From the NCBI GenBank assembly GCA_019787685.1, contig JAHNUO010000023.1, positions 372,001 to 436,000 of the forward strand: DNA of 64,000 nucleotides. Reading direction: 5' to 3'. Both the position numbers and the translations under genes were made by a program. The notes under the pieces are model-generated. The model saw only the letters and a list, made by a program, of their open reading frames with translations, had not been told where the DNA came from and did no database searches. Numbering within the stretch: the stretch's first letter is position 1; each line of letters opens with the position of its first letter. Positions 11,628-24,619 of this stretch are shown here, piece by piece. Source of the DNA: Chiua virens. Taxonomy: Eukaryota; Basidiomycota; Agaricomycetes; Boletales; Boletaceae.

Positions 11628-14176
11628 TTATGGATGTGCGACCTCCCTGAGCTTGTGCCGTTTCCCCAACTCAGCACGATCAATAGCGGTGCCTTTACGC
11701 TTTACGCTTTCCACTAGACTCTGTAAACTACGACCGTGGGTAGGACTCTGAGAGTATACAGGATCATGAGAGCGGCGGTGGCCCTTTTGGCGTTTCGAAC
11801 GTTCGTCCAGAAGCGCCGCCATACTCTTTGTCTTTTTGAAACTTGGTGTAACAATGGTTAGTCTGCGAGTACTGCAAAAAGGAAGACATGACGCACTGTG
11901 GATTGGTGGGGTCGATCGCAAACTGGTGGTCCTCGTGAACCGCAGCGAAACGATCATCTTTGACATTGATCTCAAAATCATCCTGTGTCTCCCCTGGACC
12001 GTCATCCACGTCGCTTTCCCTGCCACGATTCTTAAACTTGCGTCTGGACCTTTTGTTCTTTGCCTGCTTCTCGGCTTTGAGCACCGCTTTCATATCGAAA
12101 TGTGCGGCTTCGCCGTGCGGGTTGTCAGATGCTACTAACAAAGCCAGTTCGGCTTTTGAGGATCCGGAGCGTTCGTCAGGCTTTGTTATTTTTTTCCCTG
12201 AACGTTTGGAGGGGGCGTCTTCTTCGTGCCGACTGTCGCTCTCTGCACCAAAGAACTCGTCGTCGAAACTTGCCTTTGGGTCGGTCTCCTGCAACGTACT
12301 GCCCTCCGTCTTCTTTACATCCTCTTTCCTCTTCTTTTTCTTCTCTTTGACTTTCCTTTGATACTTCTCTAGTGTGTTTTCATCCTCGGGATTCTTCGTC
12401 TCGCTGAGACCTGGCATGAAAGTGACCTCCATGTCGACATCGTTGTCTTCCCCACCCCTTGCTTTGCTCTTCGTATCTCCCCTGCTCCCCTTATTGTCGA
12501 ACGCGTTACCCCATCCCTCTGGTAGCTCGTCATCGTCGCCGCCAAGGAGAAGCATCCGGAGTTTGTCTCGTTCTGCCTTCTTGGATGTATTGCCCTCTTT
12601 CTTCGTTTTATCCTTTCCCATCTTCGGTTCCCCTGCCTCGTCTCCAGATCCGTCCTCAGATGAGGATGAAGACGCAATGTATGCGCGAAAATCGGCTTCG
12701 TCGAGCTCTTTTTTTGTCAACGGGCGACGCAAAATGTGGTTCCGTTCTGGATCGTCTTCGTCCCACGTGAGTTTTACTTTTGAATGGCGGAGTGCCTAAC
12801 GTCGCGTCAGCTACATGAATAAAAGGGAGTGGTATCACAGATACGCACGTCGGTCACGAATTCGACCGCCCTATAAGGCGCATCTGGGAGTTGGGTAGCC
12901 TCGTCCCTGCATACCGTGCGGCCCGAATGAGCGACCGGATCAGTTTGAGAAGATGAATACCAACATACCTAGGCTCGTCGTCAAAGATCATGTCATCTGG
13001 GACAAAGCTGAGGTCGAAAACGTTGGCGGATCGCTCCAGCTCGGTCCCCTCGAGTTCGTTGTACACGTGGGCAGCGGTCTCTACCGCGTCACATTCGACG
13101 ACAGCATAGTAGTAGCTGGGCCCAACATCCGTTAATTACTCTGCTCACCAAAAAAAACAAAAGAGGGTGGCTAATTCAGGGAAGACGTACCGCAAACGCT
13201 CTAGTTGATACTTTCTCAAAGCATCTTCATCGTAGTCCTCACCAGTACCTGTCTCAAAGATTGTCTTCTCGTTGATATCCTCGTCCCGCTTTTTCTTCTT
13301 GAAAACATCTGTAGGTGGTCCTTCCTTCTCCTCCCTGGCCATCCGCTGTTTTCCAAATTCGCTTGGATAAACACGAACACTTAGTATTCTTCCTCTGACT
13401 ACGGTCACTCCACCCTTGCTTGCTGACGGCGTCGATTTATCGGTATAGGAAGTAGAGGTCGATGCAAGAGGTGCGGTAGGCGATATGAGCGACGAAAAAA
13501 TCTTGTACAAATGGACAGCACGAACATGGTCCCAGTCGAGGTTGACCACTGCCAGCCTTCTCGCTTGTTTGACGTTCGAATCTTGTTCTCGCTCCGAGTC
13601 AGCCCTGGCATACTCGGCAACTTGTGCATCAAGAGTAGCAATCGTGTTCTCGTCGAGATCGATCTCCAACTCGTCGGCCTCATCCAAGTCGTTGGGTTCG
13701 ATGCCAAGGGAAATGAAGCCGCCTTCGTCGCTGTCGCTCCCGCTCGCGTTTTTCAAGGGTAGGGCGCGAGGTGGTAAGTCTCCGTCATCTTCCTCTTCTT
13801 CGTCGGACGACTCCATGAGAACGGCACCGCGCGCGTAGTCGACGACGGTCGGCTCTTCCACCTCGCCATCTTCCGCTTCCAACCTGTAAAACCGTCGCAA
13901 ATCGTCTTTTTCCTGTGTTTCCGCCACTGTTCGCCCATATTTGTCGACTCTCGCTATTGTTGGCACGCATGGGGAGTGGTTGACTGTTAAGTAACGAAGG
14001 AGACGACACTCGGAGGTGTTGCACGCACCAGCTTGCTTTCTACTCTTCTTTTTACCCTTTTTCTCGTCTCCCAGGAGATCTTTGAAACGATCGTCTAAAA
14101 CAACCTTGGATTGAGATTTTTTAGGGCGGCGGAACCGAGGATCGGTTTTGAGGCTGGCGAAACGGGGATCTGACAT
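11628..14176 (-). CDS. ESF1: Pre-rRNA processing protein ESF1
   Basis: Nucleolar protein needed for early pre-rRNA cleavages and 18S rRNA production; in yeast it is essential. Six exons (14176-14029, 13953-13191, 13115-12969, 12906-12849, 12795-11897, 11841-11628) with introns of 53-75 bp give 742 residues, between yeast (628) and human (851). The N-terminus MSDPRFASLKTDPRFRRP is the family's hallmark, followed by KVDKYGRTV-like and LRRFYRLE motifs. The central domain includes RLAVVNLDWDHVRAVHLYKIF and YYAVVECDAVETA. Long acidic and Lys-rich stretches separate this from the C-terminal NUC153 motif (DDRFAAVHEDHQFAIDPTNP, then FKKTKSMAALLDER). The low-complexity charged regions produce large false frames on the plus strand. 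The next downstream gene on the right is the HET remnant. Confidence 0.93.
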
Positions 14177-14699
14177 GATGGGAGACAGCAGGGACCGTCC
14201 AATGATACTTCAACGCCAAAAGACTTTATTTTCTAACGTCTGGTCGACTCGGAGTACGACCCAAGTAGTTGTAGGTAAAAAGTAAAGCTTTGTTACTATG
14301 CATAAGCAACAGCGAGTTCAACACATAAATTCACAATACACACTGCTGAGCGCTGAGAAATCGTGCGTGAGCAAGGACGTGGTTACTTACATAATAAAGC
14401 CAACTCGGGTCTACCGTCGACAACGACTGCTGAAGGTAGGCCGATCCTATTGTCTGATAGGAGCACCTCACAAACTATCGAGCAAATCGTCAAGTAGGGC
14501 ACAATATTACCATTGAGATAAGAAAGCTGAAATTCATTGCATTCATCTGCCGCGTAGACAGGTCGATGCTCATAGAAAGCCGATATTAAACTGACGAGGC
14601 TCCTACGTTCAGTCCCACTGAGTGGGAGCTTCTGAATTCAATTCAGAGCTTGGCACGAGATTCCGCAAAGTCAGTCAATATTAATATTTTATTTCCTCT

Positions 14700-15440
14700 C
14701 GCGCCTATCGGTGTTGCAACAATATTCGTAGTCGCTCACACAAGTGACACAACCCGTCTGAATCAATGGGTATGTCGTTGAACAGATGTGCCAGTGACGT
14801 CAGTCCTAACTTTGAAGTTTTCGATAGCCTTGTTTTCGACGGCAGCTCTCTTTGATTCGCGCCTAGTTGGGGGGCGAATATCCGTGCGTCAAAGGGCTGC
14901 CTCAGGCTGGTAACTAGCCGCAACTTCGCCTGTGTTGTTTATTTGCCCAAAGGAGTTGATGAGAAATGCATTAAACACAGAGGGTCAAAGACCCAAAGGT
15001 CGAGTCGACATGCATGAGGAGTTCCTTGCCGTCGTTACACAGACCCTACAAAGTGGGTCCGGTTCGTGCTCGCGGTCTAAGTCAACGGTTTTCGTCATGC
15101 GGTCCCCGGATTTCAAGAACTCATGGAGGTGCAAACGTGACTTGTCGAGTGCCAAGAGCGATTCTGCTATCATAAATTTGACCTCTCTATTCCAGGCGCT
15201 TGGGCACGGTGGATTTGAACACTCTCGCACAACCTTGCGACTCTGCCTTGACCAGAAATACGGTAGGCGAAGTGACGACGGTTGTTGAGTTATGTAATAT
15301 GGGGACTCAGACAGACCACATTATGATCTGGTCGTGCCACGCCTGAGGTAGTATCAGGGATGGATCGCAAGAACTTGTACCTCCGGGAACATCAACCATA
15401 AATCTGCAATCTGTTTTCTCCCTCAGCGACGGAGTTCCCT
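14700..15440 (-). pseudogene. HET-domain gene remnant (C-terminal part)
   Basis: Matches the C-terminal third of the intact WD40-TPR-HET gene at 33.8-38.0 kb, but in broken frames. At 15370-15430 the minus strand reads KQIADLWLMFPEVQVLAI, against RRIADLRLTFPEGHILAI in the intact gene. At 15150-15220 EVKFMIAESLLALDKSRL lines up with EVEFMAAESLPLTKMRDL. At 14870-14920 LVTSLRQPFDARI lines up with LVARLGQPFHALI. Frames shift between these blocks and the HET core itself is missing. This is a clear decayed duplicate. The 520 bp between ESF1 and this remnant hold nothing I can identify. Confidence 0.75.
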
Positions 15441-15717
15441 AGGTCCGAGGTTTCCATACTGGAACCGTCATTCATGATAAGTACTTGTCCAAATCAGATC
15501 AAATATGTACTAAGCTCACCCTGAGTGCCAGTTTCTTCGGATCGGGTGTGACTCGGATAACTTGTATGTAAACTTCCATATAGATCCTTTCCGATCACGA
15601 CATGTTACATCAATGCCAAGCAGGTCCCCACCTCGTCAAACGAAGCTACTTAAAAATCAGCGCAAGACCAGAATTGACTCTTCGTTTGGCACATTCAAGC
15701 TGTCTAGTCCGCTGCAG

Positions 15718-18532
15718 ATGGCGACAGAACGTGATCCCCTGCTCTTCAAATCAACCACCGATGCAGCCACCGGCAAACTTGAACAGTCACTCGACTCTGT
15801 TGGACCACTTGAGATCTCGCGATCAACGCGGTACGCGATTCTGGCTGGCCTCTGGACTGCTACCTTTCTCTCGGTTAGTGTACCTCCGTATGAACTTGAA
15901 TGTAGACATTTGACAATGAGTTTGCCTGATAGGCTCTAAACAGTACGTCTCATTCTCTCTGTCGAATTGTTCTCATCGAGCATGCAGCTACTCTGGTGGC
16001 AACGCGTACGTGTCCGAGTTTCGTCTTCAATTCAACCGTAATTGATCACCTCCGGCACAGTATTTTCTTCCATCTCTTCGGAGTTTGAGAAGTCTAACGA
16101 GGCCAGCTGGTTGGGAACATCGTAAATCTTTGTGGAAAGCGCTACATGAACACGACTGATGCACTGCGGTGTCTAGATACCTCTTGGCAATTTGCACATT
16201 CACGCCGCTATACGGTCGCTTGTGCGATCTCCTCGGACGGCGAGGTGCCAACCAAACAGCTGTCATCGCTGCGGCGTTAGGCACCGCTGCTTGTGGATTT
16301 TCCAGAAACATGGAAATGCTTATTCTGGCTAGATTTGTGTGTCGTCTTCCCGTAAATAGTGCAGGCTGACTCATGGTTGGTTCTCCTTAGTTGTCCGGGA
16401 TGGGAGGGGGAGGTATTCTGACCACCTCAACGTAGGTTGTGCAATATGATTTTGTACGAAGTTCGTCTGATCTTGATGTTGATTCTGCAGGATCGTGATC
16501 AATGACATGTACAGCTTGCGTGTCCGTGCTCATGTTCAATTCTTACACTGGTGACCATTAACGTCATGTGGTCCAGTCCAGGGGCTTGACACAAGGGATT
16601 TCTGCCCTATTCAATGGTGTATGTCATCTCACCTTTGGTCTTAATGCGGGTAACTCATTTGCTTAGCTTGGTACGGGACTTGGAGGACCCATCGGGGGTC
16701 TTGTATGCGATTGGTAAGGATTGTCTGTTTTCAATTCGTCGAATAGTCCGTTTATCTTTTCGCAGGTTCGGATGGCGTTGGGCGTTCATTATGCAGCTAC
16801 CTCTGTTTGTGTTATCATTTTCTTTAACCGCATATAATTTGCACTACGTCACCCCTGTAAGTCTGCCTATCAAGCTTCGTCCTAAGTAGTAATGTCTGTG
16901 TAGGGAAAGGCTAGGAATACTAAGGATATACTAAAGCGGGTCGATTGGGGTGGGAGCTTCACACTCCTAGTGGCGGTGCGTGAAATTTTGCTAAACGAAT
17001 CCAAAGTGTTGAGGGGGGCTGACCTTCATAGGTGGGGGCGTTTTTGGTGTTCCTGAGCATGAAGTTCAATGAAGACTACACAGTAAATTTTTCTGTTGCT
17101 TTCCTAAGTCAGATTATGACATTGTCGTAGTGGGATGACCCCTGGGTCATCATTCCCCTCGCGCTGACCTGTATATTCTTTGTTGCATTTATATTGGTGG
17201 AGGTGCTGGTTGCTCCGGAGCCTGTACTTGCACCGTCCCTACTAAAGCAACGTGTCCCGGTTTTGGTGGGGGCGAGCAATGTTCTTGTTGGCCTTTGCAA
17301 CTTTGCGACTATGTATTTCTTTCCCATGTGGTTCCAAACTGTAGCAATGACGAGTGCATCAGTAGCAGGTAAGATCCTCATTTTTGGCGTGTCCAGCATC
17401 ATTGTGACGATAATAGGCCTTCATCTACTCCCGTACAGTGTTTGCATGTCCGTCGGGTCGCTATTTTCTGGGTAAGTCATTTACATTTGTGTGTGCTACA
17501 TTCAGTGTTTCAAATGCTTTGTAGTTGGATGATGCATCGCACGGGAAAATACAAAATGATCAATCTCATATTTGGCACCTTCCCGTTCATAGGAACTGTC
17601 TTGATTGCCTTCATCGATAAAAATTCGGGTCCGCTGCAGACCTGGTTTAGCATCGTAATTATTTGTCCGTGCTTTCCCGTAGTGCATCATGCTGACTGGG
17701 AAACAACAGGTTCCGCTGGGCTTTGGGAATGCTGTGGTGTTGCAAACAACAACGAGTACGTCTGAGGCAACTTTCCATTGAAAGCATCGACATCTAACCA
17801 TTTTTATCTTCCCTAAAAGTCGCACTGCTAGCGCATTTACCTGGTGTGTGATACGACAACACGTTGAAGCTTTCAGCTCACGTTCGCTGCACAGAGAGTT
17901 CAATGGCTGTTGGCACAGGTTTCGGTCAGGTTTTCCGGGGCATCGGTAATTTACGTTGGCTGCCTTCGCTGTTAACATCCTTGAACGTGTTTATAGGACA
18001 GATGTCCGGTGTTGCAGTCTCGTCCGCCCTCTTCCAGTCTAAACTCAACGCGGAACTGCACGCACGCATCCATACCCCCGATGCAGATGAGGTAGGTTAA
18101 CTGTTGCCGTAGGTTTACATCACTAATAATTACATCTCAATAGATAATCACCCGCATTCGACGCTCGATGACACTCATCGCGCGACTCCCGCCAGATTTG
18201 CAGCGCGCTGCAAGGGATTCTTATGCAGTGTCTCTCCGCGCTGTGTTTTTCCTTGCAGCATGTTCGACGCTCTTGGCGTACATTGCTCGACTTCCGGTTC
18301 GTCGTACCCACAGAACTCTCGGTAGATGCACTGTATCGTGCTGACTCGATAGCGTTCGTAGATTCCTGAAAAAACTCTAGAACACAATGAGAGGAAGAAT
18401 ATGACGTCGGATGCGTCTGAAATAGAGGCTCGAACAACGCCCTCGGCACGCGCGGTCCACTCGGATGACAACGAGGCAGAGGAAGAAGGAAACGGATTGG
18501 TTGATGGCGCGCAGCCAGCACAACAATCTTGA
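15718..18532 (+). CDS. MFS transporter, vacuolar basic amino acid type (VBA-like)
   Basis: A 14-TM-class major facilitator of the fungal VBA/DHA group, expected to move basic amino acids or small toxic compounds across the vacuolar or plasma membrane. I can join 21 exons in phase to about 580 residues. The signature loop 2-3 region reads ASWLGTSYLLAICTFTPLYGRLCDLLGRR; later come LSGMGGGGILTT, FGWRWAFIMQLPLFV and VAVSSALFQSKLNAEL. The hydrophilic tail is acidic and Ser-rich. Exon 2 (15933-15942, 10 nt) and exon 3 (15988-16005, 18 nt) are micro-exons that together encode the start of TM1. All introns are 44-70 bp with good GT-AG ends, and no disabling change is visible, so the gene is probably active. 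Its location among acyltransferase copies suggests, but does not show, a role in exporting their product. Confidence 0.87.
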
Positions 18533-19674
18533 TGATGACTTTCAGGACTCGAATTTGACGATGATTCTGGGCTCGATGACATGTTGCCCCTCGCGGCCCA
18601 TGAATGCATCGTTTAGATTTCACTACTTTTATTTACGTTGAACTTCTCATTCTTCTTCATACTCTGCATACCTGTGCTATTTGGTTTTATTTTCCCTATG
18701 AACCAGTCAAGAACTAGATGGATATAAACAAGTCTGGAGAATGTCTCTAGGATTAATACCGTGGCTTGATACTCACGCACTTGTGGATCTTTTATCTTAG
18801 CACGCTATGTTGTGGCTCAGATTATGTACTTCATCGATCATCGATCCTGCATTGTCGGTCGATTGTTCGTCAACTTATCTGCAGTACAGTTATAGTGCAG
18901 ACGAGATATTTCGTGGCTTTTCCCGTCGATACATTACTATTCGTTGTGATCGTGATCACAAACATGCAGACATCCACACGACGTCAAGGTTAACTTTGAA
19001 TTATGCGAAATTCGGTCGCGAAAGAGAATCGTCTCATGGTCGGAGTTCTCTTTAGCTGATACATGCGTAAACATTCGTAGGCCTGCCTCCAATCAGAGTT
19101 CTCGAAAGCCAATAGAAAGCGTAATTAAGGGTCCTAAAAAACGTTTTTACTCGGTGTCTAGCCAAATGAGTTTGAGACCATTCCAGGCAGATCTGGTTCA
19201 CTGATCCGCGGACGTTCAACGGGCATTACATAAGATGCTTCAATGATCAGTAAGTTTCAAATGCAAGTGTCAATGGCACAGGACGAGTGCGACAAGCTTT
19301 ATTTCAAACAAGTCATTTCTGTGGGACATCGAAACTGAATGCCTACCAGATACCATGTGGAGCAGCGAGCTAGTAGGGCAATGTAATTATGGAAGTAATT
19401 TTTGGGGTTCTTCCAACTCCTTCCTGTGATATTTTCAAATTGGACCTTGGAGCAGACCCGGAATTGAAACTTGCCGGGTTACGTTCAGATTGCAACCTGA
19501 ACACTCTTGACAGCACTCGTACGGTAGCCTGTCAAAGTCAGGTTCATATACCCGAAAGATGAAATCGGGGCGTACCGTGACGAGGCGAGCTTGCTGTTCG
19601 GTCCAGGGGGTAGAGTCTCAAACTTGGCATAAAAACGGCAACAATACCGCAGTCTACCAGAGCCCTCCTGTAAA
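18533..19674. other. Intergenic, promoter of acyltransferase copy 2 at right end
   Basis: No gene seen. From about 19550 the sequence is alignable with the region upstream of copy 4 (25380-25503), including a motif like GACGAGGCGAGCTTGCTGTT. This indicates that about 120 bp of promoter was duplicated with the gene. Confidence 0.45.
19628..19636 (+). promoter_or_regulatory. TATA-like element of acyltransferase copy 2
   Basis: CATAAAAAC, 45 bp before the ATG. The same position in copy 4 has TATAAAAA. Conservation of place and surrounding sequence in two paralogues supports a core promoter role. Confidence 0.4.
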
Positions 19675-21610
19675 ATGTCCAGTTCACCTCATCTCCCGCC
19701 TCTTCCTTCGAAATGGATCATTGATGCCAGTCGCAAACCTCCCGCGTATACTCGGTCGGTCGCGTAACAATCTGTATCGCATCACCATCGAACTAACCCC
19801 ACGTACTTTTCAATTGGACTAGACTTATGATTGGCTCTGAGCTTTTCAAGCAAAGACAATCTATTAATTCTGATGGGCAAGTATCTTTTACCATTCCGAG
19901 TATGTTGTAAAATTGAACCAATTTTGGTTCCGCAACGGCAAACTAAACAGAGCAGGTGATGCCTGCTTTGGCTTCAACTTGACCTCTTCGCTCAAAATAG
20001 AGGAAATGAGAAATCGTGCTCGCCGAGCTGTGGATCAACTCCGGTAGGCATATTCAACTGCAACTTCTTGTTTTTCTCCATCCATACCAGAGATGACTCA
20101 CGCTTCCTCATCGCAGTTTCGTTTGTCCCATCATCGCCTGCACCGTAGAAAGGGATGCTGATGCCCTCCGATGGATATATACACCATCCGCTGATAGGGA
20201 AGCATGGCTCGATCTCGCATTTGCTGTCGTCGAACGAGGCGCATCGCTGAACCCAACCGAGTTCGTGAAGACCCTCAACCTCACGCCACTCCCTTATACA
20301 AACGGAGCAGGCACAACGAGTTATTTCAAGGTCTACTTGCTTACAACGTCGAACGAGAACGATAATCGCAAAGAATATGGTCTGTACTTTCATGCTCCTC
20401 ACTCGATCCTGGATGCAGGTCCCGCAATGCATGGCCTGAACTTGATGTGCGAATGGATGTCTGGCAAGGGTATGGAGGTGACGATCAGACCCTCAGAAGA
20501 GTGGAAGAACCTTCCAGTCGACCCCATTACCGCGACAGGGGGACCAATATCGGAAGAATGGGAAACGTCTGGAAGAGAACTTCTGCAGTATGTCACGGAG
20601 CAGAAAGAACGAACCGCGGTAGGTTTCAACCCGTGTCATTTTTGTTTCAGTTTGTCAGAGTAATGACATGTGCAAATTTCTAGCCTCATATCAGCCTGCC
20701 ACCTCCATCTCACCCACTTGATACGTCCGAACCGCTAATCCGTTGCACTATGACTTTATCTGAGGCTGAGACGGCCGCGGTTGTGGCACAGGCGAGGCAG
20801 CTAGGCGTTTCCATCACGGCCCTATTCTATGCTGCAAACGTATTGGCGCAGTACAAAATGAATCCGATCGTTGAAGCGGGAAATGAGGTTGATTTCGCTT
20901 ATGACCTGACAACGTAAGTGACAATTCTCTTGTATACTCATGTTCTGAACGTGAACCTTAGTGTCTCTCTTGAACGTTGGACGAAACCGCCTGTTGTCCC
21001 GAGGAAACACGTCATATCATACAGTACTACGATCACACTACGCTTCTCGATGGCTAAGCCGTTGAGTGAATCTACCGAGAAGGGAAGACTGGTCATGACG
21101 GCAAAAGAAGTGCAAGCACGACTTGACAAGTACCTAGCCAATCCTTGTCTCCCTCAACTGTCAGCCGTGACTGCAACCATGCCACCCAGCGAGGTAGAGA
21201 TAGCTCGGAGGCAGAAGAACCCATGGCAGTGTAGGGTGGTGAACTTGGGCGTATTGGAAAGGAGGATGAAGACGGATTACGGGGCGATCGCGGTCGAGAG
21301 CGTCAGCTTCGGCACCCGACGGGGAACTTTAGTGTAAGGGGTTTGACCACTACTATCTGCGTTTCTTGCTGTCTTACTCGTTTTCTTTTCGCGTCACAGA
21401 GGTATTCATGTGTGGACGATACACTCCAAGTTGCATTTTCTGATTCAGGTGGGTTATCGCAACGCTATCGTTGTACTATGCTACAACCGATTTAACTTGT
21501 CGTGATGTTAGGGTGCCGCGGCTTTTGGAGAGGAGTGCATCAAAACGGTATTGCAGGAGACAGTGAGGATTGGGTCGCTCATTGTGGAAAGTCCCCTTGG
21601 GAAGCTCTGA
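19675..21610 (+). CDS. HXXXD acyltransferase, copy 2
   Basis: CoA-dependent acyltransferase/condensation-like superfamily member, 492 residues. Eight exons: 19675-19754, 19823-19876, 19951-20043, 20117-20618, 20684-20913, 20962-21333, 21400-21448, 21512-21610. The catalytic motif is HSILD in YFHAPHSILDAGP near residue 160; His would act as base on the acceptor hydroxyl or amine. The BAHD-type DFGWG motif is absent, so this is nearer to the fungal Tri3-like or condensation-type branch; substrate unknown. Intron 2 has a GC donor (GCAAGT at 19877), shared with the other copies. The last introns use GTAAGG and GTGGGT. No signal peptide or membrane segment is visible, so it is probably cytosolic. 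Highly similar to copy 4, in places identical at protein level, suggesting recent duplication or gene conversion. Confidence 0.8.
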
Positions 21611-21849
21611 TGTTTATTTGAACTTCGGGGGTGAAGATTGTTATACTCGGTACATAAAGGAGTGGCTTGAGAATTTTTAAAACACCGTCTCACAGATGTA
21701 CAGATGCGGAGACTCGGAAGTGAACTAAATCCACGACTAGTCCGGTGGTGACAGAATAGGAGTGCTAATATTTACTCTACGATGGACTTCTGCCGGTTCT
21801 GCCCCTCCTCGCTGAGCGCGCCTTCATATTCTCAAGAGTCTTACGAGAT

Positions 21850-23505
21850 TTACTGCTGCACAATTGCCCACTTTTCTCTCTGTCCCTCCGCAATGTCTCC
21901 GAACGCAATCCTGAGACCGGCAAAACAGGCGTCCACCACGCCCATCCCGCCAGCGACGCCCATCACCAAGCTAGCGGCATAATAAAAATTGGCGTTCCCT
22001 CGGCCCTCTGTGACCCACAGAGCGTGGAAGAGAGGTAGAAGAAGTGCTGCATGGATGTGTACAAGTGTTGTTACGACGGGATAGCGAAGATCTACGGGCG
22101 TAAATATCGATGTCAGTCATATCAAAGCCGTTGGTTTGTGCCCATGGCTTGCCGAGCCAAGACGAAGAGAACGTACATGGATATACTTCTGGAAAAAGGA
22201 CGAGCATGCTCAGGAACAGTCCGGGGTCGGCAAGAGTGAGGTATGCCTTGAAAATCCCGAGGATACCGACAAGCAGAAACGATGCGTACAGCGGGTCGTG
22301 CCTAGATATCCGTGATAAGGACAAGCAGGATAAAAGCAAGCAATGACCTACTGGAATTTAATGCAAATTGGCGAGACGTATATCACGAGATGAACCTAAG
22401 ATCGATACACGTCAGAGTTCTAGTTTGGAGGATTAGGAACTACGTACAGAGAACACCATGAGGAAGAATGGCCTGAAATGGTCAAACATCTCTGTGAAGA
22501 AATACCACCACAAGCCCGGATTTGGGGTCAAATCTGGAAGAGTCAAGCTGTCGCATAGGGTTGTTCACATCGCGCTTGTGGAAGAATTCACTGTTTAAAT
22601 ACGAACTTGGCTCCCCACGTTTCACGTACCCATCCCCACCCTCCACCAACTATGATTGAGGAAGCGCCAAAAAGGACGAGCCAATATGTGAAGAACTGCG
22701 CTGCATATTTGTAGACAGTTCGAATATCACCCTTGAATGCTTGCGGGGACGCAAGTTGGGATACCGGGGAAGTAACCAACAACATCAAGACCGGAAGGAG
22801 TAAGAGGGAGGTTGATACGGAGAGGTGGGTCGAAAATGCAAGAGCCAAGAGGGCCGCCGATGGTTTACCTGAGTGCAGCGAACAGATGCAACAGAATGGG
22901 CATGTCAACTTTGCGATAGCTGAATTGACCCACCGTCAGAGGCAAACATAAGGGTAAGAAGGACCGCCGTATTCTCAAAAGTGGAGGTAGACAGCGCGAG
23001 AGACGGGAGAAAGAGGTATGGATTCAGGAGGACCACTGCGACAACCAAGCTGTTGCGGCTACTAGTACCCTTACTAACGCGTTGTCGGGCTTGCCATATG
23101 CGAAGCAGCGCCCAAGCACCTACGATGTCGCTCAATGCCCATAGGATAGGTAGTGGCGGTAAGATGGTAGAAAAGAGGGAGAGAAACAATGGCGACTAGA
23201 CGAAAGGACCTTGTCAAACATTTAGAAGCCTGGAAATGAACTCAACCCTCACATGACGAAAAACGCCTCCAGCATAAGGGTCAATATCATGGCTATAAAG
23301 CCAAATGCCCTCTTTCACTGTACAATAAGTCGTCCGTCAATGACTGCTCCGATATGAGATCGAAAATATACTGACAGCGGGGATATGAAGTCAAGGGAGA
23401 GGATAATTGATGGTCATATTGAAGTCCACTTATCGAAGGTAACGGGATCAACGCCAACAACAATCTGAACGTCGCAAGGATTGGCAGAGATGAAGAAAAC
23501 CCCAT
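21850..23505 (-). CDS. GAB1: GPI transamidase subunit PIG-U
   Basis: Multi-spanning ER membrane subunit of the GPI transamidase, which attaches GPI anchors to proteins; homologue of yeast Gab1/Cdc91 and human PIG-U. Eight exons (23505-23376, 23317-23253, 23195-22934, 22868-22607, 22547-22448, 22395-22352, 22301-22177, 22091-21850) give 409 residues, near the usual 395-435. Family landmarks are visible: [48 protein letters not shown], the conserved [18 protein letters not shown], and [23 protein letters not shown]. About nine hydrophobic segments are spread along it. All junctions keep phase. It lies between acyltransferase copies 2 and 3 on the opposite strand; a housekeeping gene enclosed by the duplicating family. 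Confidence 0.93.
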
Positions 23506-23727
23506 CAACAAAACTTGCAATGGCGAAGTTGACCGGATGAAGACCCGTGGGAATTATGACACAGTGCCACGTTCTGATTGGTCACCGATACTTATAACTC
23601 GAGTCGTCACTCGTTACTGGAGCTAGAGCCTGAGGCACCTCGTTGGATTGACTAACCGTAAGTACCTTCATGTTAGATTATTTACTGGTCCGAGAGTCCG
23701 AGACTGGTCATGAGGCGGTGACTTGAA

Positions 23728-24385
23728 GTTGCAAAGAATATGGTCTGTAGATTCTGTACTTTCATGCATATGGTCCTCACTCCATCTTGGATGCAGGTCC
23801 CGCAATGCATGACCTGAAACTAATGTACAAATGGATGTCCGGCAATGGTACGGAAGTCACGATCACACCCTCTGAAGAGTGGAAGCACCTTCGGTCGACC
23901 CAATTACCGCGACGGGAGAACCGATAAAAGAATGGGAAACGTCCGGAAGGGAACTTCTGGAGTATGTCAGGGAGCAGAGGGAACGGACCGCAGTAAGTTT
24001 CAATTCGAAGCATTTCGTGCCTTCTTTCCTTTTCAGCTCGTCAGTAATGACACGCGCATTTCTCTAGCCTCATATCAGCCTGCCACCTCCATCTCGCCCA
24101 CTGGATTCGTCCGAACCACCAATCCGTTGTACTGTGACCTTATCCGAGGCTGAGACGGCTGCGGTTGTGGTGCAGACGAGGAAGCTAGGTGTTTCCATGA
24201 CGACTCTATTCTATGTTGCAAGCGTATTGGCTCAGTACAAGATGCATCCAATCGTTGAAGTGGGAAATGAGGTCGCGGCGATTTCGCTTACGATCTGACG
24301 ACGCAAGTGGTAATTCTATTTTCTATTGGATACTCGTACATATGTTTTGAACGTGTTCTGCAGTGTCTCTTGAACGTTGAAGGCC
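23728..24385 (+). pseudogene. HXXXD acyltransferase, copy 3, truncated
   Basis: Only part of exon 4, exon 5 and the first bases of exon 6 remain. The start falls inside exon 4 (KEYGLYFH region), where a short duplicated or inserted stretch (TCTGTAGATTCTGTAC.. and TATGGTCC) disrupts the HXXXD area. Exon 5 is intact except for a few extra bases near 24277. Its end carries a GC donor (ACGCAAGT) as in copy 5. The sequence stops 15 bases into exon 6 and continues directly into a TPR-HET remnant on the other strand. Clearly non-functional. Confidence 0.85.
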
Positions 24386-24615
24386 GCTGAGTATAGCATC
24401 TTTGCGAGTAATCAGACGCCGCGCGCGCGATATCGCGTCTTCGTGCCTTTCAAGAGCCTGCCAGCCTGAGTGAGCCTTATGTGCTAAGTGAAAGAAAATA
24501 TACTCTCGTGAAGATCGACCTCACCAAGTTGATAAGCAGAAGAGCGTAGTTCTTAGCGCGAAGGCAGTCCTGGAGCGCTAGTTCAAACTCCCTCCGTGCC
24601 GCTTGTCGTGTTTCT
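24386..24615 (-). pseudogene. TPR-region remnant of a WD40-TPR-HET gene
   Basis: Alignable with 36390-36600 of the intact gene. The blocks ATATCGCGTC.TCGTG.CTT, GATAAGCAGAAGA against GATGAGCAGAAGA, and the CTAGTTCAAACTCCC/CTAGATCGAATTCCC block occur in the same order. No open frame is left. It abuts acyltransferase copy 3, so the two fragments met in one rearrangement. Confidence 0.65.
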
Positions 24616-24619
24616 GCCA

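Noticed and set aside
11836..12799. Long plus-strand frames over ESF1
   Set aside because: Shadows of the Lys/Glu/Ser-rich low-complexity coding strand of ESF1.
24540..24605. tRNA-like stretch with a T-loop-like GTTCAAACTCC
   Set aside because: It aligns with the TPR-coding part of the intact HET gene (36540-36600) and has no matching acceptor stem or anticodon arm.
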